Positions 1 through 7,791 of a stretch of DNA of 64,000 bases are shown here, in pieces. Every line of letters starts with the position of its first letter. Position 1 is the stretch's first letter. The position numbers and the translations under genes are program-made. The notes below the pieces were generated by a model. The model did not search any database. It worked only from the letters and a program-made list of their open reading frames with translations, and was not told where the DNA came from. Source of the DNA: M3007 sp046296435 (lineage in GTDB: Bacteria; Bacteroidota; Bacteroidia; Chitinophagales; Saprospiraceae). The stretch spans positions 1 to 64,000 of the forward strand of contig JBKBLI010000008.1 of the NCBI GenBank assembly GCA_046296435.1, given 5' to 3'.

Positions 1-1601
1 CCTTGCCATGCCGGCGCGAAGTCGGGTCGCCGGTCGATACAGTAGTCAAAATCGGATAGGGCCTCTTGATAGCGCCCGAGGTTGTAGTAAGCCAGCCCCC
101 TGTTGAAGTAGTATTCGGCGTCTTCGGGATGGCGTTTGAGATAGACGTCCAGATCGGAGATGGACTCCTCGTAGCGGCGTTTCATGCCGTACAAGGCTCC
201 CCGGTATTTGAACGCTTCGCTCAGTTTCGGGTTGCGCTCGATAGCGTCGTTGAAATCGGACATGGCTTCGGCGCTTTTACCCTGCCTGGCGTATTCCAGA
301 CCGCGCAAGTGATAGGCGCGGCCATAGTTGTCGCCCTGCGCGGCCATGGCGCGGTTGACCAGCGTAAGGGTGTCTTGCCAGTCGCGCAGTCTGAGGGCGG
401 AAAGCGCCAGCCAGAGGGCGGCCAGCAGCCACAGGCCCATGCGCGCTCGCGCGCCCCAGGTTTCGCTTCTCGCTCTCAGGAAAGTTGGCAAATACCCCAA
501 TATGGCGAATATGCCGCAGGCGGCGAGGTAATTGTAACGGTCGGCCCGCAATTCCAGAGATCCGAAGGGGGCGAAGGGAAGCGCTATGGCGATGTTGGCC
601 ATGTAAAACAGCAGCCCCTGCCACAGGAGCGGATAAGCGCGTCTCCAGCGCCAGGCGCAGAAGCCTGCCAGCGCCAGAAGCGCCGGCGCGAGGTAGTAGG
701 TCCAGGGCCAGGCTCCGGACGCGTTTTTGACGAAAGGATACCAAACGCTCAGGTTGAATGGGGCCAGGAGTTTGTACCAATAGAAAACAATGGTGTGGCA
801 GACCATCCAAAAACGGTCGGTCAGCCCAAACGCCTGCACGCCCGCCTCCTCGATCACGAGGCCCCCTTCCGCCCGTAGCGCGATCGCTTGCCAGCCAAAC
901 AACAAGGCGATAAGCGCATAGGGTATTTTGTCGTAAAAAAGGGCAAGGGTGCGGGGTCTGCCGCGCCACAGGTCGAGCGCGAGCAAAGAGAGCGGGAGCG
1001 CTACGGCAAGCGGCTTGCTCAGACAGGCGGCCGCAAAAGCGGCTATCGATAGCCAATATTGGGCGGCGTAGGGCTTGCCGGCCGGCCGGCTCAGATACCA
1101 ATCGATGGCTAAGAGGCTGAAGAACGCATACAGCGGCGTGCTGAACGCCGCTATCCAGGCTACCGACTCCGTCTGTATGGGGTGAACGGCAAAAAACAGC
1201 GCCGTGAAAAACGCGGCTAAGCCGCCTATGGGCATGCGCCGGAATACCCGCAATACCAGCGCGGTGTTGAGCGCATGAAACAGCGCGCTCAAAAAGTGAA
1301 ACGCCGAGGCCTTGCCTGCGCCCCAGGCGAAGGCAAGCGCATAGCCCAGCCAGGTCAACGGGGCATACATGCCCAGATTGTGGCGCTGGCTGAACGGCTC
1401 GAAACGGGTGACAGCGGGATTGTTGACGGTCGCCGTGAGGTCGCCCAGGGTCAGCAATGCGTTGCCGAAGCCTGTAGCGTATAGAAAGAAGGCCGTTAGC
1501 GCCGCCACCCAGGGGATCGCGGCGCTCTCGTACCAGGGACGATCGGAACTTTCGGGCTGCTGCGACTTTGAACGGGTATTTACAGTCTTGTTTTTTGCCA
1601 T
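1..1601 (-). CDS. TMTC-like polytopic membrane protein with C-terminal TPRs (partial, C-terminus off the left edge)
   Basis: Reading the minus strand from ATG at 1601 gives 533 open codons that run off the window edge. A short basic N-terminus is followed by about 400 residues of alternating hydrophobic segments (for example WVAALTAFFLYA and ALTAFFLYATG), then by tetratricopeptide repeats such as AYHLRGLEYARQGK, AFKYRGALYGMKRRYEE and YYFNRGLAYYNLGRYQEA. This architecture is that of TMTC/DUF1736-type or oligosaccharyltransferase-like membrane proteins, in which the membrane part may be a lipid-linked sugar transferase and the TPRs lie outside the membrane. The activity is inferred only from layout. 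A near-consensus promoter (TAATTTTA) lies about 25 bases upstream. The gene diverges from the haloperoxidase-like gene. Confidence 0.75.
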   Translation of the reverse strand, partial: MAKNKTVNTRSKSQQPESSDRPWYESAAIPWVAALTAFFLYATGFGNALLTLGDLTATVNNPAVTRFEPFSQRHNLGMYAPLTWLGYALAFAWGAGKASAFHFLSALFHALNTALVLRVFRRMPIGGLAAFFTALFFAVHPIQTESVAWIAAFSTPLYAFFSLLAIDWYLSRPAGKPYAAQYWLSIAAFAAACLSKPLAVALPLSLLALDLWRGRPRTLALFYDKIPYALIALLFGWQAIALRAEGGLVIEEAGVQAFGLTDRFWMVCHTIVFYWYKLLAPFNLSVWYPFVKNASGAWPWTYYLAPALLALAGFCAWRWRRAYPLLWQGLLFYMANIAIALPFAPFGSLELRADRYNYLAACGIFAILGYLPTFLRARSETWGARARMGLWLLAALWLALSALRLRDWQDTLTLVNRAMAAQGDNYGRAYHLRGLEYARQGKSAEAMSDFNDAIERNPKLSEAFKYRGALYGMKRRYEESISDLDVYLKRHPEDAEYYFNRGLAYYNLGRYQEALSDFDYCIDRRPDFAPAWQ

Positions 1602-1650
1602 TTGCGCAAATTTTCGGCGGTAAAATTAGCGTTTAGGACTTCTCTGCGAC

Positions 1651-1658
1651 TATATTTG
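1651..1658 (+). promoter_or_regulatory. Bacteroidota -7 element (TATATTTG) for the haloperoxidase-like gene
   Basis: Perfect match to TAnnTTTG in the divergent intergenic region, about 97 bases before the downstream ATG. Confidence 0.5.
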
Positions 1659-1755
1659 TGATTTGCCGGACCTTTGGGAGGCGTATCTGAAGAGTTTAGC
1701 ACAATAATTGCAGCGCTTTTTGCAGGTGATCTTTAACAAACAGCACATTTTAATC

Positions 1756-3192
1756 ATGAGTCGCATTCGCACTGCTCAGATCCTCTTTTTGTTTCTCGTT
1801 CTTGGCGCCCTTTCGTGGCAAGGTTGTAAGGGCGACGACGCTGTCGGTCAGGGCCGTCCTTTGGTGAGCGACTACGACAGCAAGGTGATCCAACGCTGGA
1901 ACGACGTGTTTCTTCAGCTCGATCGCTATGCGGTAGGCTATCGCCCCGGTCCTGTGCCTCATGCTTTGGGCTACATGGGTTTTTCGGCTTACGAAGCGTT
2001 GGCGCCCGGTATGCCCGGCTACAATTCGCTGGCCAACCTATACCCGGAATTGCAAATGCCGACTTTCGACGAGAGTCTGGAGTACCATTGGCCGGCGGTC
2101 GTCAATGAGTCGTACGCCTACCTGATGCGGCGCTTTTTTTTCCACATGGAAAATACGTACCCGCAGATTTACGGACAAATCGAAGCCACGCGCAGCCAAC
2201 TCCACGACGCTTATGCCGCCGAGACTACGCCCGAGGTGCTGGCCCGCTCCGTTGCGCGGGGGAGGACTGTGGCGGCGGCGTTCTACGAATGGGAAAAAAA
2301 AGACCTTGCGGCCCACAACGCTTTTCTGGATCCCCAGCCGCCGTACAACGCGCCGCAAGGGCCGGGCTTCTGGGCGCCCACCATTCCCGACTTCACGAGG
2401 GCCCTATTCCCGTTCTGGGGGCAGGTGCGTACTTTTGCGCTTCGGGAGGAGGAGCAGATTGCCCGCCCGCACATCCCTTACAGCGAGAATCCGCAGTCAT
2501 TGTTTTTTCAGCAGGCTCTGGAGGCGTATCTGACGGTCAACAACATCCGGCAGAACGGCCCCGGCGCTTACGAGCAAAAATGGATCGCCGAATTCTGGAG
2601 CGACGATATTCTGGGTCTGACCTTCTCCCCGCCGGGCCGCCCCATGGCCATTGCCAATCAGGTGATCGAGCGCGAGCGCAGCAACCTGAGCGAAGCCGTC
2701 GAGATGAACGCCAAATTGGGTATGGCTCTCAACGACATCAGCGTAGGCATCTGGCAGTCAAAATATATCTACAACCTGGAGCGTCCGGTATCCTACATTC
2801 GCCGCGTTTTGCCGCAGTATTATCCGGAGGCGGCCAATTGGTTGCCCCTTCTGAACGATCCTGTTGCGGGCTTTACAGGGGTTACGCCGGCATTCCCGGC
2901 TTATCCTTCGGGACACGCGGGATTTGCAGGGGCCAGTTCGAAGATCCTCTCGGCCATGTTTGAGTTCAATAAGAAACATCCGGGGACATACACCTTTACG
3001 GATCGCTGCCACATGAACCGCACGGAATTTATCGGCACGCCCCGCACTTTCACGTCGTTCAATGAAGCGGGCTACGAAAACGCGCTGTCTCGCGTGCCTT
3101 TGGGCGTACACTTCCGTATGGACTGTACGGAGGGGCTGCGCATGGGCGAACTGGCAGCGCAGCGTATCCTGGAACTGCCCTGGAAGAAGTAA
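1756..3192 (+). CDS. Vanadium-dependent haloperoxidase / PAP2-family lipoprotein
   Basis: 478 residues. The ATG at 1756 is preferred over an upstream in-frame ATG at 1708 because it gives a clean lipoprotein signal (hydrophobic core then LSWQGC, Cys at residue 24), placing the protein in a periplasm-facing or outer membrane. The oxyanion-binding signature of the vanadium chloroperoxidase/PAP2 superfamily is complete. It has Lys and Arg in SKYIYNLERP, the phosphate/vanadate loop PSGHAGFAG, and the distal Arg and His in SRVPLGVHFRMD. Family members either oxidise halides with peroxide or hydrolyse phosphoesters; sequence alone does not separate these. It is a single gene with its own promoter and is followed by about 380 non-coding bases. 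Confidence 0.85.
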   Translation: MSRIRTAQILFLFLVLGALSWQGCKGDDAVGQGRPLVSDYDSKVIQRWNDVFLQLDRYAVGYRPGPVPHALGYMGFSAYEALAPGMPGYNSLANLYPELQMPTFDESLEYHWPAVVNESYAYLMRRFFFHMENTYPQIYGQIEATRSQLHDAYAAETTPEVLARSVARGRTVAAAFYEWEKKDLAAHNAFLDPQPPYNAPQGPGFWAPTIPDFTRALFPFWGQVRTFALREEEQIARPHIPYSENPQSLFFQQALEAYLTVNNIRQNGPGAYEQKWIAEFWSDDILGLTFSPPGRPMAIANQVIERERSNLSEAVEMNAKLGMALNDISVGIWQSKYIYNLERPVSYIRRVLPQYYPEAANWLPLLNDPVAGFTGVTPAFPAYPSGHAGFAGASSKILSAMFEFNKKHPGTYTFTDRCHMNRTEFIGTPRTFTSFNEAGYENALSRVPLGVHFRMDCTEGLRMGELAAQRILELPWKK

Positions 3193-3469
3193 TCCGTCGG
3201 AGGCGCTTTGCCGGCGATATGCGCGGGACATGGGTATAGGTAGTGTTTGCGCGCGCGCAGACGTCCTTGTCTTCAAGCCCCTTTGCGATCGCGTTCGCCA
3301 GGTTTGGCTTGGCCCTGCGGAGTTCATCGCCGTGGGACGATCGGTTTTTTTGTCGGGCGAGCGGCTTGGATGTTTTGGCATTAGCGAATGTTTATTTGCG
3401 CGTGAGGCGTACTGAATGCCGCAGTTTTGGCGTTTAGAATTCTTCGTCGGGCCGAGGAGCGCTACGGCG

Positions 3470-3485
3470 TTTTTTTTCAAAAAAA
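3470..3485. repeat. T8-C-A7 palindrome
   Basis: One copy of the recurrent T-run/A-run palindrome of this window. It lies about 87 bases before the ctpA ATG. Confidence 0.6.
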
Positions 3486-3554
3486 CAAGAAAAAAAATCG
3501 GGTCTATCGGCTCCGGTTCAAAAACGCTTCAGGGCGTTTGGAGCGCCGGAACGC

Positions 3555-3569
3555 TTTTTTCAAAAAAAA
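3555..3569. repeat. T6-C-A8 palindrome abutting ctpA start
   Basis: Two bases upstream of the ctpA ATG. The A-run occupies the position where Bacteroidota leaders are typically A-rich in place of a Shine-Dalgarno sequence. Confidence 0.65.
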
Positions 3570-3571
3570 TC

Positions 3572-5209
3572 ATGTCGCAGATGTGTAAAAACAGGATACT
3601 CGTTGGCCTTTGCGCCCTGCTGATCGCCAGTTCGGCGCAAGCCCAAAGTCGCTATTACGACATTTCGAAAAACTTAGAGATTTTTGCCAACGCTTACCGC
3701 GAACTCAACCAGTCGTATGTGGACGATCTGGATCCCAATAAGTTGCTCCGCATGAGCATGGACGCCATGCTCGGCGGACTGGACCCTTTTACGAACTACA
3801 TATCGGAGACCGACATTGAATCCTACCGCTTAGCCAGCGAGGGGCGCTACAATGGTCTGGGCGCCCAAGGACGCCTCATGGGCGACTATGTGGTGCTCAC
3901 GGACATGTTCAAAGACAGCCCCGCGCAGAAAGCCGGCTTGAAAGTGGGCGATGCGATCATTGAGGTTGAGGGGCGCAGCACCAAAGGGCGCAGCGAAGAG
4001 CAGGTGTTGGAATTCATGCGCGGCGCGGCGGGTACAGACCTGACCCTGACCATACGCAGGCCGGGTGAAAGCAGGGATCTGAAAATCACGGTCAAGCGCG
4101 AAGAAATCGAAGCGCCCAATGTGCCCTACAGCGGCATGGTAGCCGATGGTATCGCCTACGTCAATCTCAGTACTTTTACCGCCAACGCAGGCCCAAATGT
4201 GCTCAAAGCCCTGCGTGATTTGGAGAAAGATCACAAATTGAGCGGCGTGATACTCGACTTGCGCCACAACGGAGGCGGCCTGCTCAGCGAAGCGGTCAAT
4301 CTGGTAGGCGGATTTGTGCCCAGGGGCGAGTTTGTAGTCAGTATGAAAGGCAAATCGCCTGAGAACGATCAGGAATTCCGCTCCCTTTCGGCGCCATGGA
4401 ATACCGATATCCGGCTTGCGGTATTGATTGACTCTAAGAGCGCTTCGGCCAGCGAAATTGTATCCGGCGCGCTGCAAGACCTCGACCGCGCCGTGATCAT
4501 CGGGCAGCGCAGTTACGGCAAAGGATTGGTACAAAACGTCAAAGAGGTGGGTTACAACGCCAAGATCAAACTGACGACCGCCAAGTACTACATTCCGTCG
4601 GGGCGTTGCATCCAATCGGCGCGTTACAAAAACGGCGAGCCGGTAAATATCCCCGACAGCGAGCGCGCCGTGTTCCGCACGCGCAACAAGCGTCCGGTGC
4701 TCGACGGCGGCGGCGTAACGCCCGACATCATGCTGCCCGCCGACACCGCTTCTAATTACGTCAAGGCGCTGCTTGAGCAACACGTGATTTTTGACTACGT
4801 CACGCAGTTCTGCGCCAAAACGCCTCACATTGATTCGGCTGCGGTCTTTAAATTTCAGGATTGGGAAGACTTCAAAAACTACGTTACTCAAACGCGCAAA
4901 TTTGCCTACGAAAGCCCCGCCGAAAAGGCTCTCGCACAAATGCGGCTGCTTGCAGGGGCGGATAATTACGCGGTCGACGCCGAACTCGCGACTTTGGAGC
5001 AAAAAATTAAAGCGGCCAAGCAAAACGAACTTGAGCGCAACAAGGCGCGAATCGTCCGCGAGATCGAGCAGGAGATCGTAAGCCGCTATCACTACGCCAG
5101 GGGTAAAGTCCAAAAACGCCTCAACAATGACCCCGAAGTAGAGGAAGCCATCCGCGTGCTCAACGACCCTGAGCGGTATCGCAGCATCCTGAAAGGCATG
5201 CCCAAGTAA
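3572..5209 (+). CDS. ctpA: C-terminal processing peptidase, S41 family (CtpA/Prc-like)
   Basis: 545 residues starting at ATG 3572, directly after an A-tract; this start gives a signal peptide ending ASSAQAQ. The order of domains is an N-terminal helical cap, a PDZ domain (about residues 95-180, with the GLGAQGRL and AGLKVGDAI elements), then the S41 serine protease core. The core shows the nucleophile region KSASASEI, the general-base Lys in YGKGLVQ and the LDLRHNGGG substrate loop. A charged helical tail of about 130 residues follows the core. These enzymes trim or degrade periplasmic proteins from their C-termini. The gene is monocistronic, or leads into the small Cys-rich gene 112 bases downstream, which has its own promoter. 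Confidence 0.93.
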   Translation: MSQMCKNRILVGLCALLIASSAQAQSRYYDISKNLEIFANAYRELNQSYVDDLDPNKLLRMSMDAMLGGLDPFTNYISETDIESYRLASEGRYNGLGAQGRLMGDYVVLTDMFKDSPAQKAGLKVGDAIIEVEGRSTKGRSEEQVLEFMRGAAGTDLTLTIRRPGESRDLKITVKREEIEAPNVPYSGMVADGIAYVNLSTFTANAGPNVLKALRDLEKDHKLSGVILDLRHNGGGLLSEAVNLVGGFVPRGEFVVSMKGKSPENDQEFRSLSAPWNTDIRLAVLIDSKSASASEIVSGALQDLDRAVIIGQRSYGKGLVQNVKEVGYNAKIKLTTAKYYIPSGRCIQSARYKNGEPVNIPDSERAVFRTRNKRPVLDGGGVTPDIMLPADTASNYVKALLEQHVIFDYVTQFCAKTPHIDSAAVFKFQDWEDFKNYVTQTRKFAYESPAEKALAQMRLLAGADNYAVDAELATLEQKIKAAKQNELERNKARIVREIEQEIVSRYHYARGKVQKRLNNDPEVEEAIRVLNDPERYRSILKGMPK

Positions 5210-5240
5210 AAACCTCGAAATGTTAAAGATACGCAAAACC

Positions 5241-5272
5241 TTTGAGTCTTGGCGATCGGCGCCATACCTTTG
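5241..5272 (+). promoter_or_regulatory. Complete Bacteroidota promoter TTTG-N20-TACCTTTG
   Basis: TTTG at 5241-5244, a 20-base spacer, then TACCTTTG at 5265-5272. The expected transcription start near 5279 leaves a leader of about 43 bases before the ATG at 5322. This is among the best promoter matches in the window. Confidence 0.7.
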
Positions 5273-5321
5273 CAGCGAACTTGAATTGATTTGTTTACCA
5301 ACACATCGTACATTGGTCTCT

Positions 5322-5762
5322 ATGAAAAAATTATTTGTTTTCCTCGCTTTCGTGCTTGCAGTTGGCATCTCTACGGCCGACGCCCAATCTTGCGGTCAAG
5401 CAGCCGCAGCCGGCAAAAGTTGCTGCGCATCTAAGAAAATGGCTGATCTATCTCCCGCCGACAAGGCTGCGGCTTCCGACCCAAGCATCTTCAAAATGGT
5501 GGACAACGACGGCGCCACCTTCTACACGCGCAAAGAAACTGACGCTGCGGGCAACGCTCGTTTTGTAAGCGTTCAATACGACGAAGCGACCAACGCTTTT
5601 GTAAACGTCGCTCCTAAAAGCCAAAAGGCTGAGATGACGAAGAAAACGGCAACCGGCGGCGCCGCCGCTCCGGCGAAAGCCTGCTGCGCTGGCGGAGCGC
5701 AAAAAGCATCCTGCACGCCTTCTGAAAAGAAAGCCTGCGCCGGCGCAAAAGTTGAGCAGTAA
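5322..5762 (+). CDS. Small secreted Cys-rich protein of unknown function
   Basis: 146 residues from ATG 5322. A signal peptide ends near STADA. The mature part starts with a Cys cluster (SCGQ, SCCASKK) and ends with another (ACCAGG, ASCT, KACAG), seven cysteines in all. They flank a Cys-free centre with the readable stretch DNDGATFYTRKE that may form a small beta domain. Paired CC motifs in a secreted protein suggest metal binding or disulfide cross-linking, but no family was recognised. It has a strong promoter upstream and a 16-bp-stem terminator 25 bases after the stop, so it is a self-contained, probably highly expressed transcription unit. Confidence 0.8.
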   Translation: MKKLFVFLAFVLAVGISTADAQSCGQAAAAGKSCCASKKMADLSPADKAAASDPSIFKMVDNDGATFYTRKETDAAGNARFVSVQYDEATNAFVNVAPKSQKAEMTKKTATGGAAAPAKACCAGGAQKASCTPSEKKACAGAKVEQ

Positions 5763-6087
5763 TTCCGCGCTATTTTGGCGCTATTCAAAGGCCTGCATCG
5801 CGCACCCGCGATGCAGGCCTTTTTTGTTGTCCTTAGCCCAAGGTTCAAAACATTCGCCCAATTTCTTTTTGCAGAGAAAAAAGGCGCGGGCGCAGCGCAG
5901 GAGCGGGGTGTGCGGCGCCGAATGCACCTGCAATTTTAAGATTCGGATGTCCCGGAGGTAATTTGCGCCGGTTTTCGTATTATTTTTTCGGCATCAGATT
6001 TTTTTTTCATCTTTGCAGTAAACTTTTGGGCGTTGGATGTATCTACTGATATGTCGATCGCTTTTGTATTTTATCAAATTCTTGCTT
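5763..6087. other. Intergenic region with terminator and probable DUF1800 promoter
   Basis: 325 bases. The first part holds the terminator. CATCTTTG at about 6008-6015 is one mismatch from the -7 consensus and is the best promoter candidate for the DUF1800 gene. No coding potential was seen. Confidence 0.5.
5787..5825 (+). terminator. Strong intrinsic terminator
   Basis: Perfect 16-bp stem (5787-5802 with 5807-5822), CACC loop, then a T-run. It closes the Cys-rich protein transcript. Confidence 0.92.
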
Positions 6088-7740
6088 ATGGCATCATTGG
6101 AACCGATAACCGGAGTTTTGGGTCGTCGAAGAGCGGCCCATCTGCTCCGCCGCACCTCATATAGATACACCAAATCCAAAGTGGACCAGTTGGCGGCCAT
6201 GTCTGTAAGCGAAGCGTTAGACGATCTGCTTCAATACCGACCCCTTCAGTTGGATCAACCCCTCTTCGACAATCCTCAGACGACCGCCATCGAATTGCAG
6301 CCATGGTGTCTGCCGCCCGGCTTGCCGCTGCCGGACGAGGATTTCCGCTTGCGCCGCCGCCTGCTCACCTGGTGGACGCATGAGGCTTTTAGCGACGCCG
6401 GCGCCACGCACAAGCTGACTTTTTTCTTCCATCAGTTTATGACAGTTGACGCCATTTCGTATCAGTCAGTCCACTTTTTTGATCACCTGGCTTTGCTGCG
6501 TTGGGGAGCGTTGGGCAATTTCAAGAAACTGGCCATGAAAATGGTGCTTGACAACTGCATGTTGCGTTACCTGAACAATCAGCAAAATACCAAGAGCAAT
6601 CCAAACGAAAACTTTGCCCGCGAGTTCTTCGAGCTTTTTACCATCGGTAAAGGCCCTCAGATCGGTCCGGGCGACTATACCAACTACACGGAAGACGACA
6701 TAAAGGCCGCGGCAAGGCTGTTCACGGGCTTTCGCACGCGCCAGCAACGGGATATTATCGATTCGGAGACGGGCATCCCCTCCGGACAACTGCAATTTGG
6801 GCAGCACGACACCGGTTCCAAAACGTTTAGCGACAAGTTTCAGAATACGGTAATACCCGGGGCGACCAACGCCGCCGGGATGATGGTTGAGTTGCAGACA
6901 TTTGTGGACATGGTGTTCGCGCAGGCCGAAACTGCCCGGACAACCTGTCGGCGTCTGTATCGCTTTTTTGTGGGCCGGGCAATTACGCCTGAGATAGAGT
7001 CGGATATCATCGAGCCTTTAGCCGCTACGTTCCGCAATAGCGGCTACGAAATGAAGCCGACGCTCGAGCGATTGCTATCGAGCAAAAATTTCTACGACGA
7101 AGACGACGCCAACCAACACGACGAGATATTCGGCAGTCTGATCAAATCGCCATTGGAGTTGACCGGGCATGCGCTCAGTTTTTTTGACATCGCCATACCC
7201 AGCCCTACCGAAGCGCCGCAACAACACCACACCGCGTTTTATGCTCAGGGGGTGCTCGACCGCATGTTTTTGGCTGCCGGTCTCAACCTCTTCATGCCTA
7301 CCGATGTGGCCGGGTACCCGGCTTACTATCAGGAGCCGGATTACAACCGCGCCTGGTTCAATTCGAGTACAATCATCGCCCGATACAAGTTGCCGGCCAT
7401 GCTCATCACCGGGCGCAGACAGATCGGCTCCAATCCAAATGTCAGTATTGGCATCAAACTCAATTTGGCTCCCTGGCTGCGCGATAGCGGCGTGGTAAGC
7501 GACCCGCACGATCCTTATGTAGTGGTCAAAGACTTACTCGAATACATGTTGCCTGAGCCTATATCCGGCGACCGATTCAATTATTTCTACGTGCAGACCT
7601 TTTTGGATGGCCTGCCGCCCGCCGATTGGGCCTACGAATGGGACGAATACCTCCAGACCGGCAATGCCGGCGAGGTCGCGCTCATGCTGGAACGCTTAGT
7701 GACGGCCATCATGTACTCCCCCGAATACCAGACGTTTTGA
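6088..7740 (+). CDS. DUF1800 family protein
   Basis: 550 residues. The ATG at 6088 (MASLEP) is chosen because the upstream in-frame extension lies in the promoter region and is not protein-like. The DUF1800 hallmarks are visible: an N-terminal HLLRRTSY element, the LTFFFHQFM and NENFAREFFELFTIG motifs, and the GFRTRQ region. No signal peptide or membrane segment is visible at the N-terminus. DUF1800 proteins are large alpha-helical proteins of unknown role that are almost always encoded next to a DUF1501 protein, as here (51 bases upstream of it), so the two probably act together. Confidence 0.9.
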   Translation: MASLEPITGVLGRRRAAHLLRRTSYRYTKSKVDQLAAMSVSEALDDLLQYRPLQLDQPLFDNPQTTAIELQPWCLPPGLPLPDEDFRLRRRLLTWWTHEAFSDAGATHKLTFFFHQFMTVDAISYQSVHFFDHLALLRWGALGNFKKLAMKMVLDNCMLRYLNNQQNTKSNPNENFAREFFELFTIGKGPQIGPGDYTNYTEDDIKAAARLFTGFRTRQQRDIIDSETGIPSGQLQFGQHDTGSKTFSDKFQNTVIPGATNAAGMMVELQTFVDMVFAQAETARTTCRRLYRFFVGRAITPEIESDIIEPLAATFRNSGYEMKPTLERLLSSKNFYDEDDANQHDEIFGSLIKSPLELTGHALSFFDIAIPSPTEAPQQHHTAFYAQGVLDRMFLAAGLNLFMPTDVAGYPAYYQEPDYNRAWFNSSTIIARYKLPAMLITGRRQIGSNPNVSIGIKLNLAPWLRDSGVVSDPHDPYVVVKDLLEYMLPEPISGDRFNYFYVQTFLDGLPPADWAYEWDEYLQTGNAGEVALMLERLVTAIMYSPEYQTF

Positions 7741-7791
7741 TCCCGATCCCGCCCGCTCTTTGCCCTCGCCCGCACACATTGTTTTTTTGAA

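Larger units (their letters stand above)
3193..3571. other. Intergenic region upstream of ctpA
   Basis: 379 bases without a credible gene. It holds two T-run/A-run palindromes (3470-3485 and 3555-3569). No perfect TAnnTTTG element was found, so the ctpA promoter is not assigned. Confidence 0.6.

Noticed and set aside
66..1484. Several plus- and minus-strand ORFs of 60-274 codons at the left edge
   Set aside because: They are shadows of the minus-strand TMTC/TPR gene, which is open over the whole stretch and has protein-like composition.
3830..5368. 512-codon minus-strand ORF opposite ctpA
   Set aside because: It is antisense to a clear S41 protease and contains no recognisable domain; a GC-bias shadow.
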